Source: Chryseobacterium gleum (GTDB lineage: Bacteria; Bacteroidota; Bacteroidia; Flavobacteriales_D; Crocinitomicaceae). Taken from it: DNA of 60,094 bases. The stretch is taken from contig CAMDAH010000014.1 in assembly GCA_945888625.1 (NCBI GenBank), positions 1 to 60,094 of the forward strand, in the 5' to 3' direction. How positions within the stretch are numbered: the stretch's first letter is position 1; each line of letters begins with the position of its first letter. The notes under the pieces are model-generated. The model was not told the DNA's origin. It worked only from the letters and a program-made list of their open reading frames with translations, and did not search any database. Positions 16,283 through 25,381 of this stretch are shown piece after piece. Made by a program: the position numbers and the translations under genes.

Positions 16283-17845
16283 ATGAAGACACTTCTATTC
16301 GCTTTTATCGCCATCCAGGCTTTCATATCCACGGCGCAACAAACCAACTACATGCCCTTAGATCACAACAATGTATCCTGCTTACTCGATGACGAAGGTG
16401 GGTTTTTTAACCATCTGCAGGTAGGCACGAACGGTTATGAAATCCCTAAACAAAGTGGCTTATCTACCATTTTTGCCGGAACCTATTGGATGGGAGCTGA
16501 AGATGTGAACGGTGCACTTTATGTTTCCTCCGTTATGTATAGCGGTGGAGGCAGCTGGAGTGCGTTTCATGGTGGCCCAATCGCTAACAACAGTGCATAC
16601 AATTCCTTGGCCTATATGAATCAATATCAACAGTCCATTTGGAAAATAAGCGAAGCAGAAATAACTAACCATCAAACAAATTTTCAAACACCGGGTTATG
16701 TTGTCCCCAATTCCTTATCCACTTGGCCCGGAAATGGCGATGTGTCTCTTGGTGTGGCGACGAAGCTTGCTCCCTTTGTGGATTTAAACGGTAATGGAAT
16801 CTACGAACCCTTACTCGGTGATTATCCAGACATACGGGGCGATGAAGCTGTTTATATTATTATGAATGATGAATCGTATCAACCCGATGGGAATCAACTA
16901 GGGATAGAATTACATGCCATGTTTTATCAATACAGCTCGGGAACCTACCTAAACAACACTACGTTTCTTAATTTGCGCGTCATAAATCGCAGCAACCGCA
17001 CTTATTATAACTTTCATGAAGGCCTTTACCTTGATTTTGATCTTGGTAATTATTCAGACGATTACATAGGTTGTGATCCTACCAATAGACTGTTATATGC
17101 TTACAATGGCGATGATTTTGACGAGCTTGATCTTGATATTTCATATGGTGCTAATCCACCTTGCCAAGGTGTTTTATGCCTCTCTCATCCCCTGGAAAGT
17201 GCCACCATGATTACAGGATCCATGGATGCAGGCATAACTACCAGTTTTGATACGACGGCATGGCTAATGATGAACGGACAATTCAGTGACAGCAGTAATT
17301 GGATGAATCCCCTAACGAACCTCCCCACCCACTTTACGTACGATGGCAATCCAAACTTGCCCAATACCTGGAATGAAGGGGCAAGTAATAACCCTCCAGG
17401 GGATCGACGCGGAATGCTCAGTATAAGGGAAACGACATTTCCACAAAACGCATCTATCTGTTCTGATTACGCATTTGTTTATGATCGATCTGGTAGCAGA
17501 TTAAACAACGTTCAACAAGTTATAAATATAAGTGGAGCTTTATTGAATGCATATCAAAATGGCGGAAATTTTCCCTGTCTTTCTAGCGCCTTTAATGAAC
17601 TCTCTGATGAAACACTATCACCGAGCGAAATAGTTGTTTATCCCAACCCAAGCAATGGAAAAATTCGAATAACTTGGAATAACATCCAGGCAAAACAACT
17701 TGAAATCCGAAGCATGCAAGGAGCGCTTGTTTATGCTGAATCCATCGAAAATTTGAGTTCAAAAACGCTTGATTTAACCGTGCTTTCTAAGGGAATTTAC
17801 TTTATTCAAATAGGGACACAAATGCAACGCATAATCATTGAGTAG
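16283..17845 (+). CDS. T9SS-secreted hypothetical protein, paralogue 2
   Basis: Starting at ATG 16283 the product has 520 residues: signal peptide (MKTLLFAFIAIQAFISTAQ), DHNNVSCLLDDEGGFF, GYEIPKQSGL, the calcium-site-like DLNGNGIYEPLLGDYP, a shared NPPGDRRGM motif and a type A sorting domain (VYPNPSNGKIRITW to MQRIIIE). It aligns with the preceding gene end to end. GC content is visibly higher here than in paralogue 1, so the two copies probably did not arise by a recent in-place duplication. The 160-bp gap between them holds no gene; a weak GCCAT/ATGGC hairpin lies at about 16,147. Confidence 0.82.
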   Translation: MKTLLFAFIAIQAFISTAQQTNYMPLDHNNVSCLLDDEGGFFNHLQVGTNGYEIPKQSGLSTIFAGTYWMGAEDVNGALYVSSVMYSGGGSWSAFHGGPIANNSAYNSLAYMNQYQQSIWKISEAEITNHQTNFQTPGYVVPNSLSTWPGNGDVSLGVATKLAPFVDLNGNGIYEPLLGDYPDIRGDEAVYIIMNDESYQPDGNQLGIELHAMFYQYSSGTYLNNTTFLNLRVINRSNRTYYNFHEGLYLDFDLGNYSDDYIGCDPTNRLLYAYNGDDFDELDLDISYGANPPCQGVLCLSHPLESATMITGSMDAGITTSFDTTAWLMMNGQFSDSSNWMNPLTNLPTHFTYDGNPNLPNTWNEGASNNPPGDRRGMLSIRETTFPQNASICSDYAFVYDRSGSRLNNVQQVINISGALLNAYQNGGNFPCLSSAFNELSDETLSPSEIVVYPNPSNGKIRITWNNIQAKQLEIRSMQGALVYAESIENLSSKTLDLTVLSKGIYFIQIGTQMQRIIIE

Positions 17846-17874
17846 CGCAATCGTTTTATACCAAACCATCAAAT

Positions 17875-18513
17875 ATGAAAAAAATCATTATTCAGACAAT
17901 TGTTTTCCTAAGCCCAATAATAGCATTCGGACAAGAAAACGTAAAAGCGACAGAATTAAAAAGAAACTCAATTTATTTAGAGGCTTTCGGTCAAGGTCTT
18001 TATAATTCTTTTTCGTTCGATCGACTTTATAATGTTGACAAAAAAATCAAGACATCTTTTAGTGCTGGCTTGACAATTATTCCAGTCCCAGGGCTTTTCG
18101 TTCTAGGCGTTCCAGTTTCTTACAACTATTTATTCGGAAAAAAAAATCATCACTTAGAGTTAGGATTTGGTTTTACTGCCATGTATTTGCGACAAGGTCG
18201 AATTATTGCGGCTGAAGGCTATATTGACAACAATGGTTTATCACAGACAAATAATTTCGTTGGACATAGTAATGAATTCTATTCTTTCTTTACTCCAAAA
18301 ATTGGTTACCGTTTTCAAAAACCAAGTGGAGGCCTATTTCTGCGTTTAACTTTAACCCCACCAATTGCTGGTATAAATAAAATCGGTAGTGTAAAGGGAG
18401 GTAAATACAACTCAGGATGGACATACACAGAATATTTTACTAGTGCCGCTTTTTTTGGTTACCGTGTGTTTCCATGGGCTGGTTTTAGCATTGGTTGGAC
18501 GCTTAAAAAATAA
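17875..18513 (+). CDS. small outer-membrane-barrel-like hypothetical protein
   Basis: The 212-residue product has a signal peptide (MKKIIIQTIVFLSPIIAFGQ) and then alternating strands with glycine/aromatic ends (SIYLEAFGQGLYNSFSFDR, LELGFGFTAMY, FFTPKIGYRF), ending FSIGWTLKK, a pattern of outer-membrane barrels. No family is recognised. It is followed by a segment resembling the left arm of the attC-like site at 12,305, so it may be another cassette-borne gene; that segment is degenerate. Confidence 0.65.
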   Translation: MKKIIIQTIVFLSPIIAFGQENVKATELKRNSIYLEAFGQGLYNSFSFDRLYNVDKKIKTSFSAGLTIIPVPGLFVLGVPVSYNYLFGKKNHHLELGFGFTAMYLRQGRIIAAEGYIDNNGLSQTNNFVGHSNEFYSFFTPKIGYRFQKPSGGLFLRLTLTPPIAGINKIGSVKGGKYNSGWTYTEYFTSAAFFGYRVFPWAGFSIGWTLKK

Positions 18514-18519
18514 ACTACA

Positions 18520-18640
18520 CCTAGCACACGTATTGCAAAAAAGCCGAAACTTCAGTTACAAAAAACGACAATGGAAAGCTTTCGATTATTGAGTGAAAAA
18601 AATATTAATTTTAATAATCGGCACGTCGCCAAGCCAATAA
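18520..18640 (+). other. degenerate attC-like segment
   Basis: cacgtattgcaaaaaagccg, followed by a nearby cttcagt, resembles the left inner arm and start of the centre of the attC-like site at 12,305. aataatcggcacgtcgcca about 90 bp later resembles its right arm. The outer R''/R' boxes are not intact, so the site, if it was one, has decayed. Confidence 0.25.
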
Positions 18641-18689
18641 ATTATCAAGCAAAAATATAAGCGGGTAAGAATCATGCGAAATTAATTGC

Positions 18690-18697
18690 TACATTTA
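18690..18697 (+). promoter_or_regulatory. -7-like element of the epimerase gene
   Basis: TACATTTA, one base off the TAnnTTTG consensus, lies 6 bp before the ATG at 18704. The same sequence occurs at 130-137 before the truncated copy. This spacing predicts a leaderless or nearly leaderless transcript. Confidence 0.45.
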
Positions 18698-18703
18698 AAC
18701 ACT

Positions 18704-19684
18704 ATGCAAAAAACAATTGCTGTAACGGGTGCCAGTGGGCACATTGGAAATATGGTTTGTAGAAAACTGATTGAATTAGGCTATGACGTAAAAGCCTTTT
18801 ATCATTCTGATGCTGCCAGTCTAAAAGATTTGCAACTTACATTGGTTAAAGGTGATATTCTCGATCCAACTGAGGTAAGCAACTTATTAACTGGATGTGA
18901 TTATGTAATCAATTGCGCGGCCCTAATAAGTATCAATGGCGATCCAAGTGGAATAGTCTACAAGACCAATACCCAAGGTCCTGCAAACATTCTTTCTGTA
19001 GCCAAAGAACTTGGAATAAAAAAAATAATTCATGTCAGCAGTGTACATGCCGTTCATGATTTGCCGCACAATACGCCTTATGATGAAACGCGACCTTATA
19101 AAACGATAAAAGATTTTGCCTACGATTACTCTAAAGCCCAAGGCGAACAAATCATGCTTTCGGGAGCTGAAACGGATGGCGTAGAAGTGGTGGTGGTAAG
19201 ACCCAGTTGTGTCATTGGGCCTTTTGATTTTAAACCTTCCAAAATGGGTGGCGCACTTTATGGATTTTACAAAAAGAAATTCTTATTCCTTCCCAAGGGA
19301 GGCTATGATTTAGTGGATGTTCGCGATCTTTCAGCGTCCATTGTTGCGGCTCTTGAACTTGGGAAAAATAAAGAAATTTACTTGTTATCTGGAAAGTATT
19401 ACAGCTTCAAAGAGTTGGGAAAAGAAATTGGAATGGTGCGCGCACAAAAGAAAACCATCCTGATACTACCCAATTGGATTTTAACTTGCAGCCTTCCTTT
19501 TGTTTGGTTAGCTGGTAAAATAACCATGACATCGCCCTCGCTTACTAAGGAAGCGATCGTTGCCATTACGGAAGGTCACCCTGAAATGAATAATGAGAAA
19601 GCCAGATTGATACTGCATCACAAAACAAGGCCACTACAAGAAACGCTTAGGGATGTTTTTAATAGCAAATTAAATAATACGTAA
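18704..19684 (+). CDS. NAD-dependent epimerase/dehydratase (3-beta-HSD-like SDR)
   Basis: Starting at ATG 18704 the product has 326 residues. The extended-SDR Rossmann motif is TGASGHIG (about residues 8-15). HVSSVHAV carries the active-site Ser, and YDYSKAQGE the catalytic Tyr-x-x-x-Lys. VVRPSCVIGP marks the substrate side. The C-terminal part resembles the DihydroFlavonol-reductase / 3-beta-HSD branch. It is followed 4 bp later by a 5-alpha-reductase-like membrane protein, so the pair probably acts in sequence on a lipid or isoprenoid ketone. A broken homologue of its first 20 codons lies at 144-215. Confidence 0.85.
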   Translation: MQKTIAVTGASGHIGNMVCRKLIELGYDVKAFYHSDAASLKDLQLTLVKGDILDPTEVSNLLTGCDYVINCAALISINGDPSGIVYKTNTQGPANILSVAKELGIKKIIHVSSVHAVHDLPHNTPYDETRPYKTIKDFAYDYSKAQGEQIMLSGAETDGVEVVVVRPSCVIGPFDFKPSKMGGALYGFYKKKFLFLPKGGYDLVDVRDLSASIVAALELGKNKEIYLLSGKYYSFKELGKEIGMVRAQKKTILILPNWILTCSLPFVWLAGKITMTSPSLTKEAIVAITEGHPEMNNEKARLILHHKTRPLQETLRDVFNSKLNNT

Positions 19685-19688
19685 TCTT

Positions 19689-20453
19689 ATGACCCTTTCC
19701 ACCCTTAATAGTATCACCTTTTCATGGATTGGATTAGCAATCGCGGTTCATGTTACTATGTTTTTTATCAAAGCTCCCTTCGGTAGACATACCTCCACAA
19801 AATATGGAAGGTCGATTAATAACAAATGGGGGTGGTTTTTAATGGAATTACCTTCCCTTTTAATCATGAGTTATTTTTTATTCTTTGGTACTAGATCGCT
19901 CCATTCTTTTACTTGGATCTTATTCCTCATGTGGATTTTGCACTATTTAAACCGCACCGTGATTTATCCCTTGCGCATCAAGTCCACAGATAAAAAAATG
20001 CCGCTATTCATTGTGCTTAATGCTGTAATTTTTAATCTATTTAATGCGGGATTGAACGGTTACTTTTTGGCTGAATTAGCTGATGGTGCGAATTATTCAG
20101 CTGCTTGGTTGAGCAGTCCGCATTTCATCATTGGAAGCAGTTTATTTTTTATTGGGATGGCCATTAACTGGACTTCCGATACCCTATTGATCGGTTTAAG
20201 AAAAAAAGGAGAAACAGGCTATCAAATCCCAAAAGGCTTTTTATTTGATTTGATTTCATCGCCCAATTTATTTGGGGAAATTATAGAATGGACAGGATTT
20301 GCTATCCTTGCATGGAACCTTCCAGCGCTTAGTTTTGCGATTTGGACCTTCGCGAATTTAGTGCCAAGAGCCTTGAATCACCACCAATGGTACAAAGACA
20401 AATTCCCAGATTACCCCAAGAACAGAAAGGCGGTATTTCCGTACCTATTTTAG
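19689..20453 (+). CDS. 3-oxo-5-alpha-steroid 4-dehydrogenase (SRD5A)-like membrane protein
   Basis: This 254-residue integral membrane protein has about six hydrophobic segments. The diagnostic features of the SRD5A/DUF1295 group are present: GRHTSTKYGRSINNKWGW near residue 31, YPLRI at about 97, and a C-terminal region with FDLISSPNLFGEIIEW, NLVPRALNHHQWYKDKFPDY and PKNRKAVFPYLF. Family members reduce a carbon-carbon double bond next to a carbonyl in steroids or polyprenols using NADPH. The real bacterial substrate is unknown. It is convergent with asd 8 bp downstream. Confidence 0.85.
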   Translation: MTLSTLNSITFSWIGLAIAVHVTMFFIKAPFGRHTSTKYGRSINNKWGWFLMELPSLLIMSYFLFFGTRSLHSFTWILFLMWILHYLNRTVIYPLRIKSTDKKMPLFIVLNAVIFNLFNAGLNGYFLAELADGANYSAAWLSSPHFIIGSSLFFIGMAINWTSDTLLIGLRKKGETGYQIPKGFLFDLISSPNLFGEIIEWTGFAILAWNLPALSFAIWTFANLVPRALNHHQWYKDKFPDYPKNRKAVFPYLF

Positions 20454-20461
20454 GTAGAAAC

Positions 20462-21442
20462 TTATTTTAAAGCTACTATTAGTTGGGCAATTTGAACGGC
20501 ATTGCTTGCTGCTCCTTTCCGAAGATTATCCGCAACAATCCATAAATTAAGGGTGTTTTTTTGACTTTCATCACGGCGAATTCTGCCTACAAAGACATCG
20601 TCTTTTCCTTCAACATACTTTGGCATTGGATACGAAAAAGTATCCGGATCATCTTTCAATACTACTCCTGGCGTATCGTGAAGAAGTTTTCGAACCTCAG
20701 CGAGATCAAAATCATTCTCAAATTCAATATTAACTGCTTCCGAATGTCCCCCAACAACAGGTACTCTTACCGCTGTAGCTGTTAATTTAATGGATGGATC
20801 TAAAATCTTTTTGGTTTCGTTTGACAATTTCATTTCCTCTTTTGTATAGCCATTGTCCATGAAGTCGTCGCACTGTGGAATACAATTTTTATCAATTGGA
20901 TATTTATACGCCATTTCGCCAGCAAGCCCATTTCGTTCATTTTCCATTTGTTGAAAAGCCTTTACCCCTGTCCCTGTGATCGACTGATAAGTAGAAATAA
21001 CAACGCGTTTAATGGAATACTTTTTATGTAAAGGAGCAAGCACCATCACTAATTGAATCGTACTGCAATTCGGGTTGGCAATAATTTTATCAGTCAGGCT
21101 TAACAAATGACCATTAATTTCCGGAACGATTAACTTCTTGGTTGGGTCCATTCTCCAAGCAGATGAATTATCAATTACCACCGTGCCTACCTCAGCAAAT
21201 TTAGGCGCCCATTCCAACGAAATAGCTCCTCCAGCAGAAAAGATGGCAATGTCTGGTTGCTTGTCCAAGGCTTCTTGTAAACCAATCACGGGATAAATCA
21301 ATCCTCCAAAATCCAGTTCACTTCCAATCGATTTTTCTGAAGCCACTGGAAATAATTCTGTAATTGGGAAGGCCTGTTCCCTTAAAACTTGTAACATAAC
21401 TGTCCCAACCATTCCAGTTGCGCCTACTATTGCTACTCTCAT
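20462..21442 (-). CDS. asd: aspartate-semialdehyde dehydrogenase
   Basis: This 326-residue enzyme reduces aspartyl phosphate to aspartate semialdehyde for lysine, threonine and methionine synthesis. The N-terminal NADP-binding motif is VGATGMVG, the catalytic Cys lies in NPNCSTIQ (about residues 123-130), and the later substrate-binding His lies in GGHSEAVNIE. The C-terminal closing segment is DNLRKGAASNAVQIAQL. Length is normal for the family. It stands alone, convergent with the SRD5A-like gene and divergent from the lamin-tail protein gene across an 82-bp gap. The gene and start are secure. Confidence 0.97.
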   Translation of the reverse strand: MRVAIVGATGMVGTVMLQVLREQAFPITELFPVASEKSIGSELDFGGLIYPVIGLQEALDKQPDIAIFSAGGAISLEWAPKFAEVGTVVIDNSSAWRMDPTKKLIVPEINGHLLSLTDKIIANPNCSTIQLVMVLAPLHKKYSIKRVVISTYQSITGTGVKAFQQMENERNGLAGEMAYKYPIDKNCIPQCDDFMDNGYTKEEMKLSNETKKILDPSIKLTATAVRVPVVGGHSEAVNIEFENDFDLAEVRKLLHDTPGVVLKDDPDTFSYPMPKYVEGKDDVFVGRIRRDESQKNTLNLWIVADNLRKGAASNAVQIAQLIVALK

Positions 21443-21477
21443 GCCTTTATTTTATTGTTATCAATTAGTAAAACGCC

Positions 21478-21507
21478 TTGATTTCTCATTGTAAAATTAT
21501 ACATTTG
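21478..21507 (+). promoter_or_regulatory. Bacteroidota-type promoter of the lamin-tail protein gene
   Basis: TTG at 21478-21480, a 19-bp spacer, then TACATTTG at 21500-21507. This fits the TTG-N17-23-TAnnTTTG pattern described for Flavobacteriia exactly. The start codon is at 21525. Confidence 0.65.
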
Positions 21508-21524
21508 AGGGGAACTAATACTCT

Positions 21525-24104
21525 ATGCGACTTTTTTTCTCTTTTATATCCTTGTTATTGTTGATTTGCAGTGCTTTTGGTCAAACAACAGAAACCTTTT
21601 CTGATGGTGATTTTACAACAAACCCTACTTGGCAGGGTAACACCTCCGAATTTATTGTTAATGCTAGCGGTCAATTGCAACTTAACAATTCAATTGCCGG
21701 CACGTCCTATTTATCCATACCGCACGGCTTAATTGATCTTACTAACAAAGAATGGCAAATTTATGTAAAGCAAAGTATTGCTTCTTCTTCCAGTAATTTT
21801 GGGCGGGTTTACTTATGCGCTGATAACAGCAATTTGAACCTTACACAAAATGGCTATTACCTGCAGTTTGGGGAAGCAAATGCAACCGATGCCATCCGAT
21901 TATTTAAATTACAAGCTGGTATTTCTACACAAATTTGCGCGGGTGTTGATGGGCAAATTGCAAATAGTTTTATTTCCTCAGTTCGGGTAAAAAGAAATGC
22001 CATTGGAGACTGGGACCTAGCCGTAGATTTTTCTGGGGGAGGAAACTATGTATTTCAAGCTAGTGGCAATGATCCCAGTAATTTAATCGGCAACTCATTT
22101 GGTGTGCTTTGCACATATACGGCGAGTAATGCCACTAAATTCTATTATGACAATGTTTATATTGGCAATGAGATTATTGATGTTACTGCGCCAGTAGTAG
22201 ACACGGCCATTGCCATTTCGCAAAACCAAGTTGATGTCTATTTTAATGAGGCGATTTCAACGGCAAGTGCCAATTTAGTTACCAACTATTCTTTAATTCC
22301 CTTCCAGAGTATTTCCAGTGCCGTTCAAGATGGAGCAAATTTATCCTTGGTTCATTTAACCTTAACGAACTCACTTGTTAATGGAACTACCTACACCCTA
22401 AACACCGCAAATATCGCGGATCTAGTGGGGAATGTTGCAGGAAATCAATCCATTAATTTTGATTATTTAGTCGCTGAAATTCCACTAAAAGGCGATGTGA
22501 TTATCAATGAATTTTTTGCAGACCCTACCCCTGTTATTGGCTTGCCAGAAGTGGAATATGTAGAAATTTATAATAAAAGCAATAAAATATTCAATGTTCA
22601 AAATTGGCGAATAACAGATGGATCTTCCTCAGGAACGATTGCAAATGCCTGGCTACTACCCGGTGAATATTTAATTTTAGCAGCTACCTCGAGCATCCCC
22701 TTATTTTCTCCAATGGTTCCTGTTGGTGTTACCAGTTTTCCTAGCTTAAATAATGCTGGAGATAGTATTATTTTAAAAGACGATAACGGTGTTTTCATTG
22801 ATTATCTCGTTTATACAGATGACTGGTACCAAGATGATGTAAAAAAAGATGGCGGTTATTCCTTGGAAATAATCAACCCACTAGACCCATGTTCAGATGG
22901 AGATAATTGGACGGCATCCACTTGGATTATGGGAGGAACACCAGGGCTCGTTAATTCTGTCTACAATGTTACGCCTGATACGGATTCACCGAACATTACA
23001 CAACTAATTGCTTTAGCTCCGAATTATGTAGAGGTTCATTTCGACGAGGGAATGGATTCAACAAGTCTTGCTAATGCCATTATTCAAACGGTTGCGCCAC
23101 TGACCATCCAAAATAGTTACATCAGTGGAAATCATCCCACTCAATTTACCCTTCAGTTTATTGAAAATTTACAAAGTTCCGTGATTTATAATATTACGAT
23201 TGCATCCGTTGCCGATTGTTGGATGAACACCGCCAATCTTTCCGGAGAGTTTGTGTTAACCGAAATGCCACAAAAAGGGGACATTGTCATTAATGAGATA
23301 CTTCAAAATCCCTTAAATGGCGGCTACGATTGGATAGAATTATATAACAATTCACAGAAGATGTTTAATTTAAAAAATATGGAATTTGCCAATTTTGACA
23401 ATGACACCATCGATAACAACAAAATAATCCCACATGATTTCATCCTTAAACCTGGCGAATATGCGGTAATTGGAAAAGACTCCGCTTTTGTCAAGCAAAA
23501 TTATCCCTTTAGCGTAGCAGGTACTTTTGTTTATAGTGAATTACCGAGTTACAACAATGATTCTGGGCAGGTATACTTTATTAGCAATTACCAAGTAATT
23601 GATTCCGTTTCGTACTACAATTCTTGGCAGTTTAAATTGTTAGATGATGTGGACGGCGTTTCATTGGAACGGATTGATCCAAAAGGGCCGTCATCCAGTG
23701 CGTACAATTGGCACTCAGCCGCAGAAGCAGTTGGATTTGCTACACCTGGTAGAAAAAACTCACAGTACCTTCCTGCATTAATCAATGGGGAAATAAATTT
23801 AACTAACGATGTTTTTTCACCGGACCTTGATGGTTTTGAGGACGTGCTTCAAGTTTCTTACAACATGATGAAAGAGGGTTTGTTAGGAAAAGCCACCGTA
23901 TTTGATGATCGAGGCCGAGTGGTAAGAAGCTTATTCAGCAATGAATATCTAGGCACAAGTGGTGCCTTTTCTTGGGATGGCATAACAGATACTAATTTCA
24001 AAGCCAGTATTGGCGTGTATGTTTTACTCTTTGAGGCTTTTTCAATTGACGGAGCTGTTTTTTATACCGCGAAAAAAGCACTTACCTTAGCGGGTAAATT
24101 ATAA
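21525..24104 (+). CDS. secreted protein with two lamin-tail domains and Big_5-like Ig domains
   Basis: The 859-residue product has a signal peptide (MRLFFSFISLLLLICSAFGQ), an N-terminal lectin-like region (about 20-220), an Ig-like domain starting DVTAPVVDTAIAIS, and a lamin-tail domain (GDVIINEFFADPTPV, about 325-470). A second Ig-like domain (SPNITQLIALAP) and a second lamin-tail domain (GDIVINEILQNPLNGGYDWI) follow. The C-terminal FlgD-like segment has FSPDLDGFEDVLQV and DDRGRVVRSLF and ends KALTLAGKL, a non-PNPS form of end domain seen on T9SS cargo. The gene downstream, 7 bp away, is LETM1-related, and the pair is probably co-transcribed. Confidence 0.85.
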   Translation: MRLFFSFISLLLLICSAFGQTTETFSDGDFTTNPTWQGNTSEFIVNASGQLQLNNSIAGTSYLSIPHGLIDLTNKEWQIYVKQSIASSSSNFGRVYLCADNSNLNLTQNGYYLQFGEANATDAIRLFKLQAGISTQICAGVDGQIANSFISSVRVKRNAIGDWDLAVDFSGGGNYVFQASGNDPSNLIGNSFGVLCTYTASNATKFYYDNVYIGNEIIDVTAPVVDTAIAISQNQVDVYFNEAISTASANLVTNYSLIPFQSISSAVQDGANLSLVHLTLTNSLVNGTTYTLNTANIADLVGNVAGNQSINFDYLVAEIPLKGDVIINEFFADPTPVIGLPEVEYVEIYNKSNKIFNVQNWRITDGSSSGTIANAWLLPGEYLILAATSSIPLFSPMVPVGVTSFPSLNNAGDSIILKDDNGVFIDYLVYTDDWYQDDVKKDGGYSLEIINPLDPCSDGDNWTASTWIMGGTPGLVNSVYNVTPDTDSPNITQLIALAPNYVEVHFDEGMDSTSLANAIIQTVAPLTIQNSYISGNHPTQFTLQFIENLQSSVIYNITIASVADCWMNTANLSGEFVLTEMPQKGDIVINEILQNPLNGGYDWIELYNNSQKMFNLKNMEFANFDNDTIDNNKIIPHDFILKPGEYAVIGKDSAFVKQNYPFSVAGTFVYSELPSYNNDSGQVYFISNYQVIDSVSYYNSWQFKLLDDVDGVSLERIDPKGPSSSAYNWHSAAEAVGFATPGRKNSQYLPALINGEINLTNDVFSPDLDGFEDVLQVSYNMMKEGLLGKATVFDDRGRVVRSLFSNEYLGTSGAFSWDGITDTNFKASIGVYVLLFEAFSIDGAVFYTAKKALTLAGKL

Positions 24105-24111
24105 CTATAAA

Positions 24112-25380
24112 ATGTTTTCCCCAAGCGCTAAAAACTGGATTGCAAAATACTTTACTTACGTTAATAGTGGTGAAATTGTCATTGCTGAGTCAACGCATTT
24201 CAAGGGGGAATCCGATGAAAAAAACGATGAAATTCTCCACTTTTTTGCCAATCATACCGGATTAACTTTTGGATCTCCTACTAGACTTATTTTTTCGGAG
24301 GAGATGAAATTTGATTTAACGCAAGAAGAGAAATTGAAGGTGTTATTATTCGAAGCATTGATCATTGTTTACATTCAAGAAGCACAGAAACCATTTGACG
24401 AAAATGAATTCATTGCTTGTTTATGCGGATTTTACACGCCAGATAAAGTAACGAATATTTATCCATGGTTATCGGTATTTTATTCAGACAAGCCAAAAAA
24501 TGCACTGGAACGATTATTTTCAAAACGCATCAAAATAAAAAGTAGTCTTAAGGAAAGTAATTTTTGGTTAAATTACCTATCTAATAGCTTTGTTTATCTA
24601 GATGTAATCATGTTTAGTGCTTACCTCAGGGGGAAATCAAAAGGATTTGAAAATCATTCGGAAGCGTATGCGCTGCAAATTCTACAAGCAATTGTTTTCG
24701 CTGCCAAGGTGGATGGCCAAATTGACAAAGTAGATCTCCGATTGATCAACTATTTTATTTCCTCCGCCGGCATTTCTGAAAAAAATGAAATTATTATTAC
24801 GGAATTAATCAGTAATAAAAAGAAGAAATTGAGTGATTGTCACTTTGAAAAAGACAATGCTTTATTTTGTTATTATGTATTTGATTTCGCTTCATTTATG
24901 TTGGAAACTACGCGTAAGGGATATATTAATGAGCATGCTTTTCACTTAGAGTTAGGAACATTACTGAATTTAAATGAGGCAGAGCGGGAGTCGTCCATTT
25001 CTCAATGCAAAGCATTTATTATGCAATACTCCCCTACTCTTGATATACTGATCAGCAGTTCAGAAACAAAGATGGTGTATTCCAATCTTGCGAAACGTTA
25101 CCGAAAAATCTTGGGTAGAAACAAGGATAAATTTCTCGATGAAATAAGAGAAAGTAAAGAATTAATGGCGCTCGTAAAAAAGTCTACACATACAGAGCTA
25201 ACAAATAAAGAAAAGGAAATTGTTAAATCACAATTCAAGGACATACTAAAATCAATACCTTCTATAGCTATTTTTTTGATCCCTGGAGGTTCCTTATTAC
25301 TGCCATTGATCTTAAAACTAGTTCCGGATATGTTGCCTTCAGCGTTTCAAGATAATGAGATTGAGAAGGAAAAGAAATAA
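24112..25380 (+). CDS. LETM1-related biofilm-associated protein
   Basis: The 422-residue protein has no signal peptide. The middle (AIVFAAKVDGQIDKVDLRLI, about residues 193-212) resembles a TerB-like helical domain. The C-terminus (QFKDILKSIPSIAIFLIPGG followed by SLLLPLILKLVPDMLPSAF) is the LETM1-like membrane segment that gives this Bacteroidota family its name. In family members it has been linked to biofilm phenotypes; the molecular role is not known. It follows the lamin-tail gene by 7 bp and is convergent with mtnA with 1 bp between the stops. Confidence 0.8.
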   Translation: MFSPSAKNWIAKYFTYVNSGEIVIAESTHFKGESDEKNDEILHFFANHTGLTFGSPTRLIFSEEMKFDLTQEEKLKVLLFEALIIVYIQEAQKPFDENEFIACLCGFYTPDKVTNIYPWLSVFYSDKPKNALERLFSKRIKIKSSLKESNFWLNYLSNSFVYLDVIMFSAYLRGKSKGFENHSEAYALQILQAIVFAAKVDGQIDKVDLRLINYFISSAGISEKNEIIITELISNKKKKLSDCHFEKDNALFCYYVFDFASFMLETTRKGYINEHAFHLELGTLLNLNEAERESSISQCKAFIMQYSPTLDILISSSETKMVYSNLAKRYRKILGRNKDKFLDEIRESKELMALVKKSTHTELTNKEKEIVKSQFKDILKSIPSIAIFLIPGGSLLLPLILKLVPDMLPSAFQDNEIEKEKK

Positions 25381-25381
25381 T

